Assembly: GCA_029817715.1 (NCBI GenBank)
Contig: JARUPY010000083.1
Location: forward strand, 1,426,001 to 1,490,000
Length of the DNA: 64,000 bases
From: Melastoma dodecandrum
Lineage: Eukaryota > Streptophyta > Magnoliopsida > Myrtales > Melastomataceae
Direction of reading: 5' to 3'
Part shown: positions 21,392 through 33,390 of the stretch, in pieces
How the letters are laid out: each line of letters begins with the position of its first letter
Numbering within the stretch: position 1 is the first letter of the stretch
Notes under the pieces: generated by a model
Told to the model about the DNA's origin: nothing
Database searches by the model: none
What the model saw: only the letters and a program-made list of their open reading frames with translations
Position numbers and translations under genes: made by a program

Positions 21392-23419
21392 CTAGCCTTC
21401 TTCGGTAGATGCATCTTCGGAGCTAACCACACAACTTGACACCTTGGTCATATATTGTTGCACTATCCCCGGACTTGGTAGGCCAATTATCTCAGCAGAA
21501 TTGATAGTCTCGAATATGATGTTCAGAGCATCGTTGTTTACGACACTGATCATATTTGAAGGTGCAATATAGGCTCCTAAATCGATCTTGTTGTCGCGTA
21601 CAAGCTCCATGACCTTCTCCTTAAGGATGAAACACTTTTCAATTGGATGGCCTAAGACACGATGGTACTTGCAAAAGTTGGGATTGTCGGCTAGATTCAC
21701 TTGTTGCGGTTGCTTTGATTGCGGAAGCTCGATCATTTTAGAAGACAACAGATAGTCAAATATTTCTGCAACATCTTCATCGAGAAAATTATATTTCTTG
21801 TTTTGCCTTTCTTCTAGAGTTAGGCGTTGCCTCTCCATCTTGGGTGCTTCTGCAGGTGATTGTCCATTTGCCGGGACTTTTCCTGTTGCAATTGGCACTT
21901 TGACAGGAGCTGCATCTGTAGTCATTATCTGCTTCTTAGTATCCTTGAAAGTGGGCTTGCCCCCAGTTCTGTTTCCTGATCTTCCTGTCCCTCTAAGTGG
22001 CTCAGGTATTGGGATGTTACTTATATTGGTCCCAACAAAGCTTAACTCCATGTCGTGAGCCTTCGTCGCCAACTCCTCGAATGATCGTGGTTTGAGCCCT
22101 CGTAGAATATATTGAATCCTCCAGAGCATGCCTTGAATGCACATGTCGATAGACGTTTCCTCTGATAGACGATCCCTACAGTTCAAGCTTAGATTCCTCC
22201 ATCACTGGATTTAGTCGACGACGGGTTCTTCCACCCATTGGCGAGTATTAGTTAGCTCGATCATGCTTACCACGCGCCACATTCTGTAGAAGCGGTTTAA
22301 AAACTCCCTTTTCAATTGTTCCCAACTATCAATGGTGCCTGGCTTGAGGTCAATGTACCAACTAAAAGCATTTCCCTTCATAGAGCAAACAAACTATTTA
22401 ACCATCCAATCCCCATCCGTGCTTGTATTGTTGCAAGTTTCGACAAAATGAGCCACATGTTGACGTGGATTCCCCTTTCCGTCAAATTGTTGGAAGTATG
22501 GAGGCTAATATCCGACTGGCATCTTGAGGCTTTCGATTCTTCAGCTATAAGGCTTATAGTATGCCGAAGATGATGATGATTTGCCATCAAGCTCGCTCTT
22601 TACCGTTTCTTTTATTAATTCCATCATTGCTTTCGCTGGAATATGATCTTCAACAACGGACGTGTGCTTTGCCGAATCATCAACATTCATGACCCCCTTT
22701 CCTTTGTCAACTTGGGTGCGTAAACATTCTTCCATAAATGTTTTGTCGGCGTCTTTACTCTCCAGCTTTTTGACAATGTAGTCCACTGCTGCTCTCTTTC
22801 TTTCATAAAAAGCATCATAGCATCCACAGTTTTTGTGAGAGCTGCGACTTGATCTTCAAGTGAAGGAGTATCCGCCATCATCACTGGCATGACTTCAAAG
22901 CCTTTAGTTGAATAAGCTTTTGGGGAAGAATCCGACGGAGAGTCACTTGATGAGATATTTTCAAAATTTATCTATGGCACAGGAGATACCAGAACCTTGT
23001 CAAAAAGATTATCACCAGCAGTTGGTTGAGACGACTTAGGGGAAATTGCTCTAAGCATTTCTTCAATTTCCTCAGTCTATTTACGAGTTTTGACTACAGA
23101 TTGGGCATATTTCCACTTTGGAGAGCCCCCATCTTTGAAAACATCCTTGTAAGATGGGGAAGCCTCAGAGGAGATAGACTTGGGTATTTCTTCTACCTCT
23201 TTAGCCTATTTGCACGTCATGGCCACAGACTGGGCAAAAGTTCACTTTAGAGAGTCCCCGTCATTGAGAATATTCTTTTCAGCGACATCCTTGTAAGATG
23301 GGGATGCCTTGGGGGAGACAGGCTCAGCAGATGAAGAGGCCCCAGATGAGAGTGAAGGAAAAGCAGCAAGCCGGTTGTATGTGACAACATTTTTTACGTT
23401 AATCATCTTTGGCGCCATG
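21392..23419 (-). pseudogene. Gypsy gag polyprotein, frameshifted
   Basis: The likely start is MAPKMINVKNVVTYNRLAAF at 23419. A coiled, charged region follows (TPSLEDQVAALTKTVDAMML). Then comes the gag core: GNPRQHVAHFVETCNN, GNAFSWYIDLKPGTIDSWEQ, LKREFLNRFY (22.2-22.5 kb, with stops), and MDMCIQGML..YILRGLKPRSFEEL. Near the end CKYHRVLGHPIEKCFILKEK is the C-x2-H..H...C knuckle typical of this lineage. At least four frame breaks can be seen. Gag proteins coat the element's RNA in particles; this copy cannot do so. Confidence 0.85.
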
Positions 23420-23480
23420 GGAATTCCTCGAAGTAAGGAGATGAGAGGTAGAGAAGGTCCCACTGGGCGTGCCAGAAATT

Positions 23481-24652
23481 TGTGAACACTAAAATCTCGC
23501 GTGGAAATATCAGGGTTTATGAAAAATGTGTAGCAGGTTCTATCTCTAATCACGAAAACAACACGTGCTTCCTCTGATTCGATCTTCAAAGAATAACGTT
23601 AATGGGTGGTGATCCTGAGCTCTAACAGAATTTCAGCAGAACTTCGGGATGAAATATTAATGAAGTCGTCGGGGCCTGTGGGCGTGATCCAGCAGAGTTT
23701 CGATAGCTTGATGAAGTCATCGGGGCCTATAGGCGTTATCCGACAAAGCCTCAGGGCGCGTTGCAAAAGAACACCGGGCGATGGACGTCGGCAGATCTTC
23801 GGCGAGCAGGAGGCGGCGAGGGTCTCCGAGAGCTCCAAGAGTCTTCTCTCCACCTATATGTGTGTTGTGTGTGTTTGATGTTGTCGACAGAGGGATACAG
23901 CCGTCGTCGAATAATATAATATCCAAGAATATCACTCAGAAAGAATATTGTTGTGTGTAAAATATAACCGTTGGGAAAATGTAACTCCAAGGATAATATA
24001 CCACCGCGAGAATCTCGTCGTCCCGCAAGAGGGGCCTTCGGAGATAAACCCGCAAGAGGGGCGGCCTTCGCCGCACCGCATCACCCGTAAAGGGGCCTTC
24101 GCCGCATCACCCGTCGAGGGGCCTTCACCGCACCGCACCACCCGCCGATGGGCCTTCCCTGCGCCGCACCACCTGCAGAGGAGCCTTCGTCGCACCACCC
24201 CGCAGAGGGGCCTTCGCCGCACTGCACCACCCGTAAAGGGGCCTTCGCCGTACCATCCGCCGAGGAGCCTTCGCCGCACTACCCGTAGAGGGGCCTTCAA
24301 AAAAAAACTAGAATTAGAATCTCTTTATAACCCAATTGGGCTTAAGAGAATAAGAGAGAAGAGAGAATTTTGTGTGTGAGAGATGTGTTGTGATTGAATG
24401 GGGAGGCCTCTATTTATAAGGTTCCAAGGCTGGTTTAAATTAAGAAGCTGGTCATATCTTATTAGGCAACTTCTCGTGGACCGGGCTATAGGCTTTGCTT
24501 GAATTTGGGCTTAGTTTTGACCCAAAATACTTTGTTTGAATGGGTGGCATCATTTTCATGGATATGATTTCATGGCCCGTTTATATATCCCATACAAATT
24601 GAATATTAAGCTTGATAGGTAGCCCATGATGACAAACTTTTTGATGTCTACA
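23481..24652 (-). repeat. LTR of the gypsy element (5' LTR in element orientation)
   Basis: Partner of 9435-10774. It starts tgtgaacactaaaatctcgcg and ends ttgatgtctaca. It carries the TATA box TATAAATAG on the minus strand at 24410-24418 and a shorter version of the ggggccttcg array (24.02-24.30 kb). The primer-site-like sequence lies directly inside it at about 23461-23480. Confidence 0.92.
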
Positions 24653-25030
24653 GCCCCTGCTTTCTTCTGGTTTAGGTTGGATCCATGTATGAAAATTGGC
24701 AGCATAATCGGTTCGGACTTTGGTGGGTCTCCAGGTTTGGCTACCTTGAAGAGCTTCTGTTGATCCCCAGGCCACCCTCACGTTTCCTTTTGGGTCACCT
24801 GGTTTCAGTTTTGGAGGTGTTGTTTGTACTTGTTTGTTGTAGAGCACAAGTAGGATATCTGTTTTTAGCATGTCTATTTCCTCCTGTACATTTCCAAGGG
24901 CGGGCCAGGCAACTCGTGGTAAGGTGGGTAGTGCTTCCAAACTAGATTTGACGACCTGAAAGGTATTTATGTTCGTTTTTAACTGGGAAACTCTTGGTTT
25001 CTGAGAAGCCGACGCAAGAACAAGCAACAT
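24653..25030 (-). pseudogene. Coding-like fragment flanking the gypsy insertion, not recognised
   Basis: The minus strand is open from 25030 into the LTR. Phrases include VAWPALGNVQEEIDMLKTDI, TPPKLKPGDPKGNVRVAWGS and TWRPTKVRTDYAANFHTWI. The composition looks like real protein, but I cannot name it. It might be the upstream part of the same LINE that continues at 9434, or a piece of a host gene. Its frame runs up to the target duplication gcccc at 24653. Confidence 0.35.
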
Positions 25031-25522
25031 AGCAATTGTGCTGCTAGTGTATCATTCCATCCAGTATGAACTAACCTATGCAGGGCAAGTTGAATGAGAA
25101 TGGAGTTAGTAGCCAATCACTTGGTGCTAGAATTTTGTAACTCAGATTACAGAAAACTGTTGTTCTTCAAATATCAACAACGAACTGAAGTTTTTACTGT
25201 CAAATGGTTAGGATATGCTTGTCCCGTCTATCTTCAGGACATAAAAATGGTTTAAGGTGATGCTGGAGCTCAACAGTGTCCTGGATACAAGTCAAGGTAG
25301 TATCAACAGCTGAAAACTACAGAAATGTATTTGTGGATCTATCAGACAGGCATTAATCTAGTCGTCTGCTGGTAGAAACGGTGGTTCATTCATGTGAGGT
25401 AAGAGCCACTGCTTGCGGCAAATCCTCCCAGTTTCGAACCACCTGCTGATTGATTAAAACAAGCATTTCTGAAAAGCTCCCAGACATTTAAATCACTTTT
25501 GACAGGAAGATTTTTCAATTCA
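25031..25522. other. Spacer and probable 3' UTR of the next gene
   Basis: AT-rich with no coding pattern. The 3' UTR of the minus-strand gene at 25523 should fall in its right part. Confidence 0.35.
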
Positions 25523-26248
25523 CTAGGTAACTAAATAAACAGGCCCGTAATTCTCGACACTGCAGCCAGATGCCCCTAGACACATGTAATGCACCTCGTT
25601 TTCGACTCTCTTGTGTGGACTGAAAAGACCAGCCAGCGAAACCGAGTTGATGCGCCGTAGGAGGGGACCGTCAAACTCCCTCCGACCGCTTCCTCCATAG
25701 ATCGGACCAGAAACATGGCCCTTCTTCGGCACATAACTTTTGTTCTTGTTACCTGCCTGTGCAGATTGATCCTTTCCCTTCTTTTCCACTTTCAGCCATG
25801 CAAACAGAGTCCTCCTCCATGATTTCTTGCTCTTCTTATCTTGGCTTAGTACCCTTTCAGCAGATATTTCCACTTTCGGCGACGAAACACTCCGAATCTC
25901 TCCCGCCTTTCCGTTCCTTGCCTCGTCCAGGAACTGATCAAATTAAAAACAGCTTCTAGCTTAGAGCCTATCAAATCAGATCACAAAACTCCCCGAGAAC
26001 CGGGAATAAAATACCTGAAGGAAGTCTTCCTCGAGATCAAAGTTCTCATAACCATAATCACTTATATTGTAATAGTCGCGTTCCATGTCAGTAGATTGAT
26101 TGTAAAACTTTGCAAAGAAATATGAAGAAGATTTTGGGAAAAGAGAAAAGAAAAAAAAAATGAAGGAGAAGAAGAAGAGGAAAAGCTTCAGATAGGAGCT
26201 AAGAGTTTCAACAGGATCATCAGTGGTACTTTCTCCAGCCACTTGCAT
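25523..26248 (-). CDS. Two-exon gene for an unrecognised basic protein with a hydrophobic N-terminal segment
   Basis: Exon 1 26248-26015, intron GT..AG, exon 2 25933-25523; joined length 645 nt, 214 residues. The splice keeps the frame (DFLQ joined to FLDEARNG). Seen: an N-terminal acidic lead, an extremely Phe/Leu-rich segment at residues 17-42 (LKLFLFFFSFIFFFFSLF), then an acidic Tyr-rich patch (MERDYYNISDYGYENFD), and a basic half with SWRRTLFAWLKVEKKGK, SGPIYGG and RRINSVSLAGLF. The SWRRTLFxWxK phrase recalls small plant proteins of unknown function. If translation starts at the inner Met (MERDYY), the hydrophobic part would be leader only. No function is proposed. Confidence 0.55.
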
Positions 26249-27648
26249 GGAAATGGAAAAATGTATCCAACTACCCCCGACCTAACCCGGCCGTAACCTT
26301 ATCGCGCGTATCACATTGTTTCCTGACGAGTTAAACACACTATTAGCGTGTTGCTTAGTAAAGTAACTTTATTAGTTCCCACTAGAGATTATCATCATCT
26401 TTGTCTATGTCCGACCCACGCATACGCATACGATTATTAATTATCTATGTTCGGAAAGTAGAGGAAGTAAAGGAAAAGGAAGAAGAAAAGGTATAGTGGA
26501 GGATGATGAAATGGCATTGTCCATTGCCTTTATCATGCATCTCCCTAAGAAATTGTCTTGGTCAAAACTTGTTGCTATTTGTGTACTTTCATATGTCGTA
26601 GTCGTCGGAGAGATGACGGCCGGGGCAAGCGTCTCTGAACTTAAGAGGGAAGAAGGCTGGATAAGCAGGAGACAAAAGCGACGATGGGGGAATAATCTTT
26701 TGTGACTTTATGCACAAGTTGAGCTCGGTCTGATGTCGGGAGGGCATTAGACACACCCGCCATTTGCGCCATGAATTGTTGGGAATTCTCCCTCCCACTT
26801 TTTGTTTCCTTATTGTAATGACTACTGGCCTGTCCATCCCATGCCTTTTATCCTAATATGAGAATGCTACGACAAGGCCGATACCGACGCCCATGAACAA
26901 CTCAGTCCGTGATGAAATGTTTCGTTTGGTCGAGTCAGCCTGCGGCAGAGTTGAACGACTCTGGTTATTTGCAGAAGAGCCTATTCATTCCTGAAATGTC
27001 TCCCTCCAGATTCATTAATGCAATTGGACTGGATAGTCGGTAGTCAAATTTCCAACCCTATCAGATTCGATTCATCCTCAGCAATTGCCCTTAAGACGTT
27101 AACACCGCTCCTGATATAAGGGAACCGAGAGGATAAAGAGTTTCAATTCTCATTCCACAATTCCATTATGCCCTAAATATAGATCAAAGATCCACCTGAA
27201 GCTCAATCGCAGCTCTGCATACAGAGAGACCAATTTTTGCCATTGGAAGGGTAAGATTATCCCATGGATTGACTAGAAATCAAACCAGCACAAGCACTAG
27301 GACCGAAACTTGCATCACCTTGGAGAATGACAACTTGATGGCAGTTGTGCATCAATAGAGCATAGTTTGCAGGAGTAGAATATGACACTCACAAAGCGGG
27401 GCGCAACTTAGGACACAAGCAACTCATCTCATATAACATATAACAGGCAACAACTAATGTATTGTTTGCTTACCTACTCAACAGAGAAAGCAGTACAAGG
27501 TAGGTATCACCCAAACCGAGAACAAAGATGAGGGAGGGACCTGCTCTATACAACGAAAATCTAGGCATCTAAATTGATATGAGTTAAAAGAAGGAAACAT
27601 CCGCAAACCAATCTAATCATTTCCACTATAAGATTGGCCATACGAATT
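26249..27648. other. Intergenic, no gene recognised
   Basis: It holds the promoter of the minus-strand gene ending at 26248 and the 3' UTR of the E2 gene starting at 27649. Open stretches at 26.50-26.84 kb on both strands overlap and show no motif. Confidence 0.4.
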
Positions 27649-30600
27649 TCACAGCTGAAGCAAAGGAAGTGCCATTACCATACCAACGATGGAGACTAAC
27701 AAGATCATCATCCATGTGGGCAATGATTGTTTCCTGTTCCCCCTCTTCTCCTTTGCAGCAGCATCCACACTATTCGAGTTGGTTCCTGCATTTTTATTGT
27801 CATTATCTACTAGGGCATCTGTGTTAGGAGGGCTAGGACGACCTGTCTCTGGGTTGTTTTGCTCAGAGAGCTGCTTTTCGTTGAATTTCTCCACGTACTC
27901 AGGGAATATCTTCCTGAATGTTATGCTGAAAGTGCAAAGTATGAAACAAAAATAATATAAGGCCATGAGAGTTCATAAAACAATCACAAGGGTGCTTCCC
28001 TATGGATAGATTACTGTGCTCTTTCACGATGACTTTTGCTTGCGAAAAAAAAAGTGATAGGATGTGGCACCCACTTCTTACAATTGAAAGCAAGGGATGC
28101 TTTTGCAAGACGCTGTTTCTCATCGGTAGTAGTATTCACGCTGCCAGTTGTAGGACTATTATCCATCTGCATGAGGAAGCTAAAGTCATGAAAAATGAAT
28201 GTCAAGGCAATCTCCGTATCTAGAGGAACAAAAACATTAAAGTCCTTACCATAAAAGAAAGGAGTCCGGTAAGTATGCTGTAATTTTGACGGAGAGTTGA
28301 GATTAGCACAACATTTCAGGAATTAAGGCACAAAAGTTGCTAGCATAAAAGATGAACAGGTGAAGTGTAGATAAGGGATAATGTTCTCGCGGTGACAATA
28401 CCTAGAAACCGACCACATTGGGTTCCAACTTTCAGGATGGACTGCCACAAAAAAACATAACACCAGTTAAAGAAGTAATAATCCCTAAAAGAAGATCCAA
28501 CAATAACATTAGGCTCTTACAGTCGCTCATTGACAAGCATATCTTCTTTTGTGGCATAAACCGGCCATTCGGAGTGATCATTCTGCAAGACAGGGAAATA
28601 TTCTTATTAGAAGCCATTTCAAATGCTTAACAAACTCCCAAGAGCATAAGCATTAAATCAAATAATATATACGTGATTCCCGGGGGCTTGTATGGGTACT
28701 CCGGAGGAAACTTTATCTTGCCATAATAGTAACCACCTGGTACAAAGAGACTATACGAAGTGACACTCTAATATTAGAATCAAATAATTAACAAAAAGTC
28801 CTCAGAGAAAAACAATACCAGCAAAAGGCGTTCCTGAGCTTCCTTCTAACACATAGTCTACAAAACAAAGGAAACGAAAGTTAACCAATATGAATAATTA
28901 CTCAATTTGCTTCCTGAAGCAACAACAAATAAAGTACCAATTCCCATATTACCATGTTGCATTCAGAAAACAGATATGACACATAAAACACATCAATCAA
29001 AGCCTTGCACATCTTTACAGATCTCACTTTCATTGGTCTTTCCACTGTCAACATATAATTACTCCTCGAAAGAAAAATAAGCAAACACATACCTAACTTT
29101 CCAACCCAATAACTGTGAGGGCATATTTGCATTTTAAAGAAGATTCGTTAAACAATAATTATCACGCAGTTTTGGAGGAACAAAATAGGCTGGCGAGGTA
29201 TCCCCATATTCTAACCAGAAAAAAAAAAATTCTTAAACCCACTTTGACATGAGAGCAACTTCAGTATTCACAAGTTGGTTATGTACGGCATTACCCTGAT
29301 TAAAGAGGCCATGAAAGCTAGAGCCGCCCATCAACCCTTATATTTGTAACTCTAAAGGGATTTTGCGCTGGTATTACAGAATGATTTAAAAACAACTATA
29401 GCAAACATAACCAACTTAATTTTGATCATAAGTTAAATAACAGGGCTCATCACCAAAAAGAAAACAGGCAAGCAACTCTAAGTCTAAATACTCAAAGGCA
29501 GCCATTCCACAAACATTTAGCTCAATAATAGATGGACTTACGCCACTCAAGAATGTCATTAGGCGAAGGGCGGGCTACAACATTGGAAACAGGCTCCTGC
29601 AAGTTAGAATGAGACTGGTCATTTCAGGTGTACCAGGAGGTGCATATATATACATAGAGAGAGAGAGAGAGAGAGAGCTTTCTAAAAAAGATCCAATCAG
29701 CACAAATATTGAAAAATTTAACCAATAAGAAGGATATCTCTGACGAGAAAGACGACCAGAAAAGGCTGCAATAACTTCTTAAGGGCTACGGTGCAGTTTT
29801 GATTCATGGGTTCGGACATCAGGAATAAATTAGTTTTTTTTCGAAAGAGATAGCTAAACTTCATATCAATAGCATCAGTTTTAACTATTCTATAGAGTCG
29901 TTTAGTCCCATATTACACGACCTGAACCCATAAAATGACACCATAACTAACAGATTATCATATATATGCTGTACCTCTCTTTTTCAAGGGTAGTTCAATC
30001 ACAAATTACTCCACCCAAATCAATAAACTAACACAATAAGGAAAGAGATGATTATCATAGAATAAAGTGACTCGATCAAACAACTGACTGTTTGATGAAT
30101 ATATCCTAACAATGGATCAAAAAGTCATATACATCCTACCTTGCAGAGTGCTCTGTATTCCTTCTGAAGACGCTTGACGCATGCTTTCTCCGCCATGGCA
30201 AAGCTCCCAAAAACAAGAACCAGCAATGAAAACTAACCCTGCTATACCAGAAAAGCACTTATAGCAGGCTGATTCCTTCATAAAAGCAGAGAACCAGGAT
30301 GAGTCCATTTGCAGATGGGATATTGAAGAAAAAAACATTCCAGAAGTATAAATGATAGGAGAACGGGGGCACAAAATGATTGGAAAGAATATGGCATTGG
30401 GCAGAATCCATGAAAACAAAGTATCACTGGGAAACTCCTTTAGGGAAGAAGGAGCTCAGAGATAAGAGGGATGAAAGAGAGGAACGAGGATTGGCATACT
30501 ACACCACGTATATCCCTAGCAACAAGCAGATTCCTGACCTTAATACATGAAACAGAACAGCAAATCCAAAAGAAAGCTGCTTTCAGCTGATAATACTAAA

Positions 30601-31200
30601 CCTGCCTATGTTTGCTGGTCATAAACCATGTGAACCCACCGAACGCAGGAAAAAAAATAAAACAACGCTATACTGCTTGACAAAGTCAGGAGGATATAGT
30701 CAACACGAAATGACACTTAAACATTTCATCCAATTATTTCCCTGTAAAAACCAAATTCGTCTACCCCAAACAGCAGAAAAAGAGAGAGCCAATTCACAAC
30801 GAACAATCGGTGACTGTCGTTCAACCCCCTTAATTCACAACCCTCTCCTATCCCGAGCACCATTCCCCTTCAAATTAAAACAAAAAAAAAGAACCCATGA
30901 AACGATCACCCCAGAAACGCATCAAACCCCCCCCCCCCCCCCCCCCCCAAAATAAAGCTACGAACTTTCCCATGAGAAACCAAAACCCAATCCGATTAAC
31001 AAGGAATCACACACTACCCAGTTGGCGGATCAAGCAAGAGCAGGGGGATGGGATATGGAATAGGACAGGGGTCGAGGAGTGGGGGTGGGGGGAAAGGAAT
31101 CCCCTTACCTGAGATCTGGAGAGTCAAAGTTGGCGTAGAAATTGAGGGGTCGTGAAATTCAAAGGAAATTGCAGTCTCCCCCCCTCCCTTCCCCTCTTCT
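27649..31200 (-). CDS. Tail-anchored E2 ubiquitin-conjugating enzyme (UBC32/33/34, Ubc6 type)
   Basis: Coding exons: 30196-30140, 29596-29542, 28857-28819, 28736-28673, 28582-28521, 28441-28402, 28277-28250, 28166-28075, 27925-27649. They add to 714 nt, 237 residues, the usual length of UBC34-type proteins. A non-coding first exon near 31200-31110 ends CAG-GTAAGG. The order is MAEKACVKRLQKEYRALCK, EPVSNVVARPSPNDILEW, TPFAGGYYYGKIKFPPEYPY, ICLSMSDFHPESWNPMWSVS (Cys87 is the ubiquitin thioester site), ILTGLLSFM, EKQRLAKASLAFNCK, FRKIFPEYVEKFNEKQL, a Ser/Asn linker, and a C-terminal hydrophobic tail from about residue 215. Family role: ER-membrane E2 for ER-associated degradation. All core residues are present. 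The 5' leader side is (GA)n-rich (31221-31256). Confidence 0.93.
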
Positions 31201-31223
31201 TAATTCCAGAAATACCAAATGAA

Positions 31224-31260
<37 letters not shown>
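30930..31260. repeat. Poly-C run and (GA)n microsatellite around the E2 gene leader
   Basis: A run of about 20 C lies at 30930-30949 in the leader intron, and (ga)n at about 31225-31256 lies just upstream of or inside the first exon. GA repeats in this position are common in plant promoters and leaders and may bind GAGA-type factors (inference). A second (ga)n at 29658-29678 lies in the intron between coding exons 1 and 2. Confidence 0.75.
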
Positions 31261-31261
<1 letters not shown>

Positions 31262-32060
31262 TCGTGTTTTTTTTCCCTTTAAAAAGTAATGATTTAATTT
31301 AATCTGAGTTTTTACCTGTTAGAAAAAAACAAAAGAAAAGAAATTTCATAAAGTAGGAATTCGAGTTTTTAAAAACTTTTAAACAGTGCTGACAAAAATG
31401 ATGAAACTTAAAAGATTTTTTTTTTTTGTTTTAGGAGATGGATTCGCATAAAATCGATGTTTTTTATACAATGAAATTTTCCCTAAGGTAGCTATTTCAA
31501 TTGAAAGCTGACTGTTTTAAACGATTGCTTGAAACGATACTGGAGAGATTCGAATAAATGAAAAGCTGCCAGATATTTGCCATCCCTATCGACTTGTTTT
31601 TTTTCTTATTTCTCTCCTTTGAATGAATGCTTCATGTGGATCGGGCGCGTCCATTCGGTGTACCGCCGACACGTTACATTTTGAATAAAAGAAAGAATAC
31701 AAATAAAAGGTGTATAATGAGAAAACGATTAAGATTCAATCCGTAGGTTGACAACATGTCTTAATGGTAGTTCCTTCTCTTTTTACTGTTTCTTCAAGTA
31801 AAAGTAAGAAAGGTGGCGGTGGGTGGGGTACTACGTTCCCAGCTAAAAAAAATTTGTCCAAGTAAGTTGAACATAAAAAAAAGGCTGAAAATTCTGATCA
31901 AGACAAATACCTAGCGGTCTTTGGAATGCTAGAATTGAATTAAAAATTCAAATTAAAATCCCTATTATCTCTATTATTACAGGAACACGTTTCATTCCTT
32001 TTTTTTTTGGAATTTTTATTTCCTGTTTTTTAAGACAGTGTTGTCATTTCCTTAAAAGTT
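31261..32060. other. AT-rich intergenic region
   Basis: Long A and T runs, no coding pattern. It includes the upstream region of the E2 gene. Confidence 0.4.
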
Positions 32061-32064
32061 AAAT

Positions 32065-32650
32065 TAATTTAAGATTTTACTATAAATTAATTTTGAGTCA
32101 ACTTTTTTTTATGTCATTAACTTAGTTCGTTATATAATTTTGTCACCAACTTTTGTTTTTTTTTTATTTTGACCAATCTTGAATTTCTTTTAGCAAAAGC
32201 CAAACAAAGTCTTAATAGATAATTTTAATTTATCGACTAAAAATGAAAAAAAAAATGGAAAATAATATTGAAACCTTTCACGTGTTTTTTTATTTTAAAA
32301 TTTTGATGAACAAATCAAATGAATTAGAAGTAGAAGTTAACGATAGTTGCTGATACTCTAAAAAATAAGGAAAATCGATGAAGGTCGGATGATGTTTTAT
32401 TAGGGGGCTGCTATTACGAATAAAGTGGATTATGAGGCGAATGAATAAGAGGTTGGAACTCTACTATTATAGGACACAAATCAGACTATATTAAGGCCTT
32501 GTTTGGCTTTAGTTAGAAGAAATTCAAGATTGGATAAAGTCAAAATAAAAACAAAAGTTGGTGACGAAATTATATAACAAACTAAGTTAATGACAAAACA
32601 GAAAGTGGCTCAATGTAAGGTGATAAACGTATATTTTGCAATAAAAAAAA
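32065..32650. mobile_element. Foldback MITE-like element
   Basis: The left arm (about 32085-32215) reads tgtcattaacttagttcgtt, tatataattttgtcaccaac, ttttg, then tattttgacc, caatcttgaatttct and aaagccaaacaaagtct. The right arm (about 32495-32625) is its reverse complement with few changes (aggccttgtttggcttt ... gttggtgacgaaattata ... gttaatgaca). Arms of about 130 bp enclose about 280 bp without a gene. Outer limits and target duplication are not clear, so the class (possibly hAT-like) is open. Confidence 0.7.
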
Positions 32651-32859
32651 GACAAAACCAAACAGAAGAATACAAATTGATGTTTCCTGCTTCTCGTACT
32701 TAACGTTTCCCGGCTAGGTGAGCAAAATCACATGACTCTTCCCCACGAATAAATTAGCCATAAGAAAGTATCAATTGAAGGGGAGGTGTGCACGAAATTA
32801 AGATTTGTTAGGAAAAAAGTTCACAAAATAGGGTCATAGTTTTTAATTACTCGAAATAC

Positions 32860-33390
32860 CGTCTCTAACCACGCCACTCAATTTATAAAGAAACCGCAGT
32901 TCCCAACCGCGACGTAGGTGGAACTGTGCAAAGATACGAGCAAATGCGCGGTTGGAAACCGCGTCTTTTGGTAGTTGGTTGTGAAAGAATGTGCAGTTCG
33001 AGTTTTCTTTGTTAAATTGAATGGCGCAGTTCTCGACCGCATCTTAAGGACGGTATTTTGGGAGTTTTGCAAATTCGAATTGCATTTCATGAATTTTTTT
33101 CAAAACTAACCATATTTTTGTACATGTCTAAATATCCAAATTGAGGGAATATGAAATTTTAACAATCAAACTGCCTTTGTAAAGCCGACTTCGTTCACGG
33201 GTCATGGAAGTTGGTTTTACAAGACTTTGCTCAGCCAAGGCCGACTTCCAGCGGGTGGGATGAATGACATGAAGTCGGCCTTTGTAAGGCCGACTTCGAT
33301 TTGAGGATTATGAAATCGGCCTTACAAATTCCGACTTACTTCATAATTGAAGTCGGTTTTTTGTAAGACCGATTTCGCAACCTTAATCAA
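32860..33390. repeat. Cluster of short inverted motifs (aaccgcg / ggccgacttc types)
   Basis: 32.88-33.06 kb has repeated aaccgcg(a/t) and ggttggaaaccgcg-like words in both orientations. 33.18-33.38 kb has at least eight copies of the ggccgacttc word alternating between strands (for example aggccgacttc, gaagtcggcctt). No protein is coded. A similar aaccgcgac cluster lies at 45.33-45.58 kb. Confidence 0.7.

Larger units (their letters stand above)
9435..24652 (-). mobile_element. Complete but decayed Ty3/gypsy LTR retrotransposon (probably Tat/Athila-type)
   Basis: Two related LTRs (9435-10774 and 23481-24652) start TGTG and end CTACA on the plus strand. Both are flanked by gcccc (9429-9433, with one extra c before the LTR; 24653-24657), which is the likely 5-bp target duplication. 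Order on the minus strand: LTR, primer-site-like sequence (tttctggcacgcccagtggg) beside 23480, gag, protease, reverse transcriptase, RNase H, integrase, a purine-rich tract (aaagtgggggcatt) beside 10775, LTR. A 5.16-kb insertion splits the reverse transcriptase. Without it the element is about 10.1 kb. Several frameshifts and stops make it non-autonomous. The Tat/Athila assignment is an inference from the general look of gag and pol. Confidence 0.92.

Noticed and set aside
26496..26705. 69-codon plus-strand frame with a hydrophobic middle part
   Set aside because: Short, no homology recognised, AT-rich surroundings; a small secreted protein cannot be excluded but is not supported.
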